Positions 6,122 through 10,502 of a stretch of DNA of 10,502 nucleotides are shown here, in pieces. Each line of letters starts with the position of its first letter. Within the stretch, counting starts at the first letter, position 1. Origin of the DNA: Bacillota bacterium (GTDB lineage Bacteria; Bacillota; Clostridia; Christensenellales; Pumilibacteraceae). Below the pieces are notes generated by a model that did not search any database, was not told the DNA's origin, and was given only the letters and a program-made list of their open reading frames with translations. A program made the position numbers and the translations under genes. The stretch is from NCBI GenBank assembly GCA_009787685.1, contig WQSV01000035.1, positions 1-10,502 of the forward strand. The letters are read 5' to 3'.

Positions 6122-6164
6122 CAAGAGAGCCAAAGACCCTTGACAAGGGTCTTTGGCTCTCTTG
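6122..6164. repeat. 43-bp perfect palindrome
   Basis: Arms of 21 bp (6122-6142 and 6144-6164) are exact reverse complements around a single A at 6143. The palindrome is centred on a TTGACAA box, so the hairpins that normally lie on either side of the box are here exact mirror images. Confidence 0.9.
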
Positions 6165-6281
6165 AAGGTTATTTCTTAAACTAGTATTGCTCATCAAAAG
6201 TATTGAAGACCCTTGTAATAGTCTTTGGCTGGTTTGTCGGGCTCTGCGTGCATTTGCATTCAGCGTCAAGAGGGTCGAAGA

Positions 6282-6399
6282 CCCTTGTCAACTGTTTTCA
6301 ACAGTTTTGTTGGAAACTGCTACTACATGAAATAATCTCAACAAAGGCATCAAAGATGCTTGACAACAGTCTTCGACTGGTTTGTCGGATTCTGCTTGT
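6282..6399 (+). repeat. 118-bp direct repeat, copy 2
   Basis: Second copy of 5991-6108, about 95 percent identical. Confidence 0.85.
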
Positions 6400-6510
6400 A
6401 TTCGCATTCAGCGCCAAAAGGGCCAAAGACCCTTGTTAAGTATCATCAATACTTTTTGTGAGAAATTTTTTGACTAGTAATTCCCCGACAGAGGGGTCGA
6501 AGACCATTGT

Positions 6511-6639
6511 CTATTAAATCTTTTGAGAATATAACTCCACCCAGATATTTAATATATTTTACTACAGCGTTATCTTTTAATTGAGTTGAAGTAGATATAA
6601 TTGAATGGTTTATTTGTCTATGTTAGTGTCAAAAGTAGT
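6511..6639. other. Spacer, no gene seen
   Basis: AT-rich sequence between the repeat mosaic and the hairpin beyond groEL. No open frame or repeat unit is recognised. Confidence 0.4.
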
Positions 6640-6699
6640 AGAATAAAATAAATTAAAATTGTCGACAGTTTTGCCGACAATTTTAATTTATTTTATTCT
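6640..6699 (-). terminator. 25-bp hairpin downstream of groEL
   Basis: Perfect 25-bp inverted repeat (6640-6664 with 6675-6699) and a 10-nt loop. The apical part is GTCG/CGAC; the rest is AT-only apart from the outermost pair, so on the minus strand a T-rich tract follows the GC core and may end groESL transcription. It is longer than an ordinary terminator stem and may also protect the mRNA 3' end. Confidence 0.65.
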
Positions 6700-6724
6700 C
6701 CGTGAAAAATCCATAAAAAATCTT

Positions 6725-8356
6725 TTAATACATTCCACCCATTCCGCCACCACCTTGTGGCATTGGTTGTTCTGGTTCTGGTTTGTCAACGACTACGCTT
6801 TCAGTTGTCAAAAGAGTTGATGCGACGCTTGTTGCGTTTTGAAGAGCTGATCTGCAAACTTTTGTCGGGTCGATGATTCCGCGTGCGACGAGGTCAGAGT
6901 ATTCATCTTTTAGTGCGTCGTATCCATATCCGACTTTTTTGTTGTTTGCAAGAATATTGTTGACAACAACACCGCCGTCAACCCCTGCATTGTGGGCGAT
7001 TTGGCGAATTGGTGCTTCAAGAGATTTCAAAACAATGTTAGCGCCAGTTCTTTCATCACCTGTTAGTGTTTCAATGTGTTTTTTGAGCGATGGGATAGCC
7101 GAGAGAAGAGCAGTTCCTCCACCCGGGACGATTCCTTCTTCAACCGCTGCTTTTGTAGCAGCGAGAGCGTCTTCAATTCGGAGTTTCTTTTCTTTCATTT
7201 CAACTTCTGTTGCAGCGCCAACGTTAATGACAGCAACTCCGCCAGAGAGTTTCGCAAGTCTTTCTTGAAGTTTTTCTTTGTCATAGTCCGAAGTTGTGTT
7301 GTCAACTTGAGCTTTGATAGACTTGATTCTTGCTTTGATGTTTGCTGGGGAGCCACCACCTTCGACAATGATAGTGTTATCTTTGTCAACTTTGACTTGT
7401 TTCGCGCGTCCTAGCATGTTCAACTTGACATCTTTGAATTCAACACCAGTTTCTTCAGAAACAACCTCGCCACCTGTTAAAATCGCGATATCTTTGAGCA
7501 TTTCTTTTCTTCTATCGCCGAATCCCGGAGCTTTGACAGCAACGCAGTTGAATGCGCCTCGAAGTTTGTTGACAACAATAGTTGCAAGAGCTTCTGATTC
7601 GAAATCATCTGCAATAATAAGTAGTTTTGCACTATTTTGAACAACTTGTTCGAGTATTGGCAGGATTTCTTGAATGTTAGTGATTTTTTTGTCAGTGATT
7701 AAAATGACAGGATTGTCAAGGATTGCTTCCATTTTGTCTGGATCAGTGACCATATAGGCTGATGCATAGCCTCTGTCAAACTGCATTCCCTCAACAAAAT
7801 TAAGGTCTGTTTCCATTGTTTTCGATTCTTCAACAGTAATAATGCCATCTTTGCCAACTTTTTCCATTGCTTCACTGATTAGTTTTCCAACATTTTCATC
7901 GCCTGCAGAGTTTGAAGCGACTTGACCGATTGCAATCTTGCCTTCAACAGGTTTTGAGATGCTTTTGAGGTGTTCAACAACAACGTCAGCACTTGACGCG
8001 ATTCCTTTTCTTAAAACTATTGGATTTGCGCCAGAAGCAAGATTTTTGAGTCCTTCTTGAATGATTGCTTGAGCAAGAACGGCAGAAGTAGTTGTTCCAT
8101 CACCTGCAACGTCATTAGTTTTTGTGCAAACTTCTTTGAGAATTTGAGCGCCAGTATTTTCGAAAGCATCTTCGATTTCGATTTCTTTCGCAATTGTCAC
8201 GCCGTCGTTAGTAACAAGGGGAGTTCCATACTTTTTTCCCAAAACGACATTTCGACCTTTTGGTCCAAGAGTGATTTTGACAGTGTCAGCAACAGTGTTG
8301 ACTCCCGCTTCCAAGGCTTTTCTCGCCTCAATTCCAGTTAGTATCATTTTTGCCAT
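6725..8356 (-). CDS. groEL: Chaperonin GroEL (Hsp60)
   Basis: Full-length 543-aa GroEL, the large chaperonin subunit that forms the cytoplasmic double ring and folds client proteins using ATP. The ATP-site motifs TLGPKG (29-34), NDGVTIAKEI (50-59, catalytic-type Asp51) and GDGTTTS (85-91, Asp86) are intact. RIEDALAAT and VPGGGTAL lie in the second half of the equatorial domain. The C-terminus has the usual Gly/Met tail (GGGGMGGMY). AAGGAG (8378-8373) is 16 nt upstream of the ATG, unusually far, but MAK is the canonical GroEL start and no better start exists. It is downstream of groES with a 139-bp gap and ends before a long hairpin. Confidence 0.98.
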   Translation of the reverse strand: MAKMILTGIEARKALEAGVNTVADTVKITLGPKGRNVVLGKKYGTPLVTNDGVTIAKEIEIEDAFENTGAQILKEVCTKTNDVAGDGTTTSAVLAQAIIQEGLKNLASGANPIVLRKGIASSADVVVEHLKSISKPVEGKIAIGQVASNSAGDENVGKLISEAMEKVGKDGIITVEESKTMETDLNFVEGMQFDRGYASAYMVTDPDKMEAILDNPVILITDKKITNIQEILPILEQVVQNSAKLLIIADDFESEALATIVVNKLRGAFNCVAVKAPGFGDRRKEMLKDIAILTGGEVVSEETGVEFKDVKLNMLGRAKQVKVDKDNTIIVEGGGSPANIKARIKSIKAQVDNTTSDYDKEKLQERLAKLSGGVAVINVGAATEVEMKEKKLRIEDALAATKAAVEEGIVPGGGTALLSAIPSLKKHIETLTGDERTGANIVLKSLEAPIRQIAHNAGVDGGVVVNNILANNKKVGYGYDALKDEYSDLVARGIIDPTKVCRSALQNATSVASTLLTTESVVVDKPEPEQPMPQGGGGMGGMY

Positions 8357-8397
8357 AATATTTGTGTGTGTTCTCCTTAAAAATTTTAATATTAATT

Positions 8398-8489
8398 TAG
8401 TGAATAACTAATAGTTAATAGCGTTTGGCGAATTATTTTTTTATCAAATTCAATCGACATTATTCACTATCCACTATTCACTATTTACT
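8398..8489. repeat. Palindromes and four tandem 7-mers between groES and groEL
   Basis: Four head-to-tail 7-mers of the form ATYYACT (8462-8489). TAGTGAATAA (8398-8407) is the reverse complement of TTATTCACTA (8460-8469), so a 10-bp stem can form around 52 nt. A 13-bp palindrome TAACTA-A-TAGTTA lies at 8405-8417. All fall in the groES-groEL gap and would be in the mRNA just upstream of the groEL ribosome site. Confidence 0.75.
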
Positions 8490-8495
8490 TGAAAA

Positions 8496-8780
8496 TTACT
8501 CAACAATTGCGAGTATGTCGTTTTGTCTCAAAATTGTGACTTCATCACCATCAATTTTGAATTCTGAACCAGCGTATTTTGAAAAAAGAATTTTGTCGTT
8601 CACTTTAACTTGCATAGTCACATCTTTTCCATCGATGTTTCCGCCGGGACCAACAGCAATAACTTTTGCCATCTGTGGTTTTTCTTGGTCTTTTGCCAGA
8701 AGAACGATTCCACTTTTCGTTTTTTCCTCAGAGTCAATGCTTTTTACAACGACTCTATCAAACAAAGGTTTGATTTTCAT
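8496..8780 (-). CDS. groES: Co-chaperonin GroES (Hsp10)
   Basis: Full-length 94-aa GroES, the heptameric lid that caps GroEL. Family hallmarks are MKIKPLFDRVVVK at the start, the mobile loop with GIVL (24-27) that contacts the GroEL apical domain, VIAVGPGG (40-47), and the C-terminal ILRQNDILAIVE. AGGAGG (8797-8792) is 11 nt before the ATG. It is the first gene of the groES-groEL operon. No CIRCE element (TTAGCACTC-N9-GAGTGCTAA) is present upstream, so HrcA control of the usual type is not seen; two 14-bp direct repeats occupy the upstream region instead. Confidence 0.97.
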   Translation of the reverse strand: MKIKPLFDRVVVKSIDSEEKTKSGIVLLAKDQEKPQMAKVIAVGPGGNIDGKDVTMQVKVNDKILFSKYAGSEFKIDGDEVTILRQNDILAIVE

Positions 8781-8817
8781 ATTTGTTTTTGCCTCCTAGT
8801 GTTTTATTAATATCCCA

Positions 8818-8846
8818 ATTTTAACAAAAAGAAAAAAATAAAGCAA
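8818..8846 (-). promoter_or_regulatory. groESL promoter
   Basis: On the minus strand: TTGCTT (8846-8841), 17-bp T-rich spacer, TAAAAT (8823-8818) with an extended TG at 8826-8825. RNA should start near 8811, giving a leader of about 30 nt before groES. Confidence 0.65.
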
Positions 8847-8908
8847 GCATTTAAACGAGACAATTTGTTCAAAAAACGAGACAATTTTTTGAATGATTTT
8901 TTGCTTGC
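8843..8908. promoter_or_regulatory. Two exact 14-bp direct repeats, candidate operator
   Basis: AAACGAGACAATTT occurs at 8853-8866 and 8874-8887, exactly 21 bp start to start, i.e. on the same face of the helix. The pair is bracketed by GCAAGCA (8843-8849) and TGCTTGC (8902-8908). It lies between the divergent groES and oxidoreductase promoters, directly upstream of both -35 boxes. It matches neither CIRCE nor the CtsR heptad pattern. Confidence 0.6.
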
Positions 8909-8933
8909 AAAATTCGACAAAACAGTTTATGAT
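8905..8933 (+). promoter_or_regulatory. Promoter of the oxidoreductase gene
   Basis: TTGCAA (8905-8910), 17-bp spacer, TATGAT (8928-8933). RNA start is expected near 8940, 1-2 nt before the ATG at 8942. Confidence 0.6.
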
Positions 8934-8941
8934 AGAACTAT

Positions 8942-9910
8942 ATGAAATCGGTCAACACAAAAAAAGAAAAAATTAAATTTGCGATTGTTGGTCTGGGAAG
9001 AATCCAGAGTGTTTTTTTGGATGCTTGCAATATGATTGATGATATTGAAGTCGTTTTGGCTGCTTCAAGTGATATTAAGAGGGCACAGGAATTTGCTAAA
9101 ACACATGGTATTACGCATGCATGCACTTATGAGGAACTGTATCGTGCAAAAAATATTGATGCGGTCTATGTTGGAACTAATATGCATTTGCATGCAGAAA
9201 TTTCAATGAATCTGTTGAAAAACAAAATACCAGTTCTTTGCGAAAAATCGTTGTGTTTGAATGAAAATGAAGCAAAAAAGATGATTTCAACATCGAAAAA
9301 AAACAAAACACTACTAATGGAAGCGATGTGGACAAGGTTTTTGCCGTCAATCAAAAAAGCAAAAGAGATTGTTGCGAGTGGAAAACTAGGGCAGATTAAG
9401 TCAGTTGAGGGCGCATTTTCCACAAATGCAAAAGGTTTTGAAGAGACGCGAATTTTCAAAAAAGAACTTGGCGGAGGTTGTGTTTTGGACATTGGCGTCT
9501 ATCCAATATCATTGACTCATCATCTTTTGGGAGTTCCGAAAAGCGTTGATGCGAAAATAATAATGTGTCGAGGAGTTGATGTTGATATGGAAGCGATTTT
9601 GAAATACGACGCTGCTGTTGCAAGTTTGAAATCGTCTTTTATTGCAGAGAAAGAAAACACAAAATTCAAAATAATTTGCGAATATGGGGTTGTCACTATT
9701 TCGGAATTTTTCAAAGCAACTTCATTCGAAATTCAATATTTAAATGGTTCAAAAGAGTTTTTTGAATTCGAAAAAATAAATGGATTCGTTTATCAAATTA
9801 ACCACTTTCTGGGTCTTTTGAAAAATGGCAAGATTGATAGCAATATTATGCCACTTGCAGATAGCCAACAAGTTATGAAGATTATGGATGAGGTTAGAAA
9901 ATTAATTTAA
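8942..9910 (+). CDS. Gfo/Idh/MocA-family oxidoreductase
   Basis: A 322-aa NAD(P)-dependent dehydrogenase of the Gfo/Idh/MocA family, which acts on sugars, inositols or diols. Residues 12-22 (KFAIVGLGRIQ) are the Rossmann dinucleotide loop, with Gln where the third Gly of GxGxxG is usual. EKSLCLN (101-107) corresponds to the EKP catalytic-lysine motif, with Ser in place of Pro. MEAMWTRFLP (126-135) and GGGCVLDIGVYPI (177-189), with Asp183 and nearby His193/His194, are typical of the dihydrodiol dehydrogenase-like branch. The C-terminal half is the family's alpha/beta substrate domain. No ribosome site precedes the ATG, which sits right at the predicted RNA start. Substrate cannot be read from the sequence. 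Confidence 0.88.
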   Translation: MKSVNTKKEKIKFAIVGLGRIQSVFLDACNMIDDIEVVLAASSDIKRAQEFAKTHGITHACTYEELYRAKNIDAVYVGTNMHLHAEISMNLLKNKIPVLCEKSLCLNENEAKKMISTSKKNKTLLMEAMWTRFLPSIKKAKEIVASGKLGQIKSVEGAFSTNAKGFEETRIFKKELGGGCVLDIGVYPISLTHHLLGVPKSVDAKIIMCRGVDVDMEAILKYDAAVASLKSSFIAEKENTKFKIICEYGVVTISEFFKATSFEIQYLNGSKEFFEFEKINGFVYQINHFLGLLKNGKIDSNIMPLADSQQVMKIMDEVRKLI

Positions 9911-9951
9911 CAACAAAAAATCAAAAAAATATTTAAATCAGTGAAAAATTG

Positions 9952-9980
9952 TTGATTTTGATGTCGAATTATGATAAAAT
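9952..9980 (+). promoter_or_regulatory. Promoter of the phosphofructokinase gene
   Basis: TTGATT (9952-9957), 17-bp spacer, TAAAAT (9975-9980) with an extended TG at 9972-9973. RNA start is expected near 9987, about 3 nt before the ATG. Confidence 0.72.
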
Positions 9981-9989
9981 AGCTTCATT

Positions 9990-10502
9990 ATGAAAATTGG
10001 AAATATTATTGTAGGGCAGTCGGGAGGACCGACTGCAGTAATTAACGCGTCTCTTGCCGGTGTTTTCAAAACCGCAAAAGAACTTGGTGCAAAAAATGTC
10101 TATGGCATGGTTCATGGCATTGAGGGTTTGCTTAACGGAAGATATGTTAACATGAGCGAGCATGTCAAGTCAGAAATGGACATTGAACTCCTCAAGAGAA
10201 CTCCGTCGGCTTATCTTGGGTCATGCAGATATTGCATGCCGTCAGTTGAAAAAGATGAAGCGGTTTATAAAAAAGTCTTCGAAATTTTGAAAAAACTTGA
10301 TATTGAAATCTTTTTGTATATTGGTGGAAACGATTCAATGGACTCAATACAAAAATTGTCGGGATATGCTGCGAAAATTGGAAGCAAAATTCGTTTTATG
10401 GGCGTTCCAAAAACAATTGATAACGATCTTGCTGAGATTGACCACACTCCGGGTTTTGGAAGTGCGGCGAAATATATTGGCACAACAATGAAAGAAATTA
10501 TC
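9990..10502 (+). CDS. PPi-dependent phosphofructokinase, N-terminal part
   Basis: An open frame from ATG at 9990 that runs off the right edge (171 codons seen). It catalyses interconversion of fructose 6-phosphate and fructose 1,6-bisphosphate, here predicted to use pyrophosphate. VGQSGGPTAVINASL (8-22) is the N-terminal phosphofructokinase motif. GGNDSMD (112-118) has Asp115 where ATP enzymes have Gly, and PKTIDNDL (140-147) has Lys141 where ATP enzymes have Gly; both are recognised marks of PPi use. DHTPGFGSAAKYI (151-163) follows as in this branch. There is no ribosome site upstream; the -10 box lies 9 nt before the ATG. It is downstream of and codirectional with the oxidoreductase gene but has its own promoter. 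Confidence 0.93.
   Translation, partial: MKIGNIIVGQSGGPTAVINASLAGVFKTAKELGAKNVYGMVHGIEGLLNGRYVNMSEHVKSEMDIELLKRTPSAYLGSCRYCMPSVEKDEAVYKKVFEILKKLDIEIFLYIGGNDSMDSIQKLSGYAAKIGSKIRFMGVPKTIDNDLAEIDHTPGFGSAAKYIGTTMKEII

Larger units (their letters stand above)
5703..6510. repeat. Mosaic array of about 11 palindromic repeat units
   Basis: About 800 bp made of modules near 73-75 bp. Each module holds a 5-bp triloop hairpin with TTC or TTT in the loop, then a TTTGTCGG box, a core of roughly 30 bp, a second hairpin with GAA or AAA in the loop, and a TTGTCAA or TTGACAA box leading into the next hairpin. Stems differ but keep pairing: GGGTC/GACCC, GGGCT/AGCCC, CAGTC/GACTG, GCATC/GATGC, CTGTT/AACAG. One core type (CGCATTCAGCGTCAA) occurs in five similar copies. 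The other occurs in both orientations: the 16-mer at 5728-5743 is the exact reverse complement of 5957-5972. The array lies between two convergent genes. It resembles REP/BIME-type or MITE-derived clusters. The open frames across it are repeat-driven and not genes. Confidence 0.85.

Noticed and set aside
5648..6439. Several open frames of 78-103 codons on both strands across the repeat mosaic
   Set aside because: They follow the repeat units, lack ribosome sites, and code for repeated Cys/Leu/Arg-rich strings with no protein-like conservation; they are by-products of the palindromes.
5703..6510. CRISPR array
   Set aside because: Repeats are variable hairpin modules in both orientations with related cores; there are no constant repeats with unique equal-length spacers, and no cas genes.
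8357..8940. CIRCE or CtsR site controlling groESL
   Set aside because: Neither TTAGCACTC-N9-GAGTGCTAA nor tandem GGTCAAA-type heptads were found upstream of groES or groEL.

Overview
The window looks like a chromosomal segment of a low-GC, AT-rich Bacillota (Firmicutes), most likely an uncultured Clostridia-class bacterium. The reasons are the tsaB-rimI order, Gram-positive-type AGGAGG ribosome sites, sigma-A-like promoters with extended -10 elements, a PPi-type phosphofructokinase and a groESL operon. No tRNA, rRNA, CRISPR array, transposase or phage gene was found.

Layout. 1-1330 (+): end of tsaB, rimI and an alpha/beta hydrolase in one run of genes. 1350-3038 (+): a MurF-type Mur ligase with its own promoter; its usual N-terminal substrate domain is replaced by membrane helices. 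3205-4525: 1.3 kb without a large gene but full of structure. It holds a minus-strand unit (strong promoter, 48-aa small protein, three stem-loops joined by repeated pyrimidine-rich linkers, terminator), an AT-rich stretch of palindromes, a possible structured RNA, and a long tail behind the next minus-strand gene. 4526-4762 (-): a small conserved-looking hypothetical protein. 4917-5534 (+): an XRE-type membrane regulator with a C-terminal zinc ribbon. 5703-6510: a dense mosaic of palindromic repeats between two convergent genes. 6725-8780 (-): groES-groEL. 8942-9910 (+): a Gfo/Idh/MocA oxidoreductase. 9990-end (+): PPi-dependent phosphofructokinase, cut by the window edge.

Functionally, tsaB and rimI belong to translation (t6A in tRNA, ribosomal protein acetylation), the Mur ligase to cell wall synthesis, groESL to protein folding, and the last gene to glycolysis. 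The regions most worth a second look are the minus-strand small-protein/stem-loop unit, the palindromic mosaic, and the groESL upstream region, which lacks CIRCE but carries two exact 14-bp direct repeats two helical turns apart. Several genes (4526-4762, 8942-9910, 9990-end) have a -10 box so close to the ATG that their mRNAs should be leaderless.
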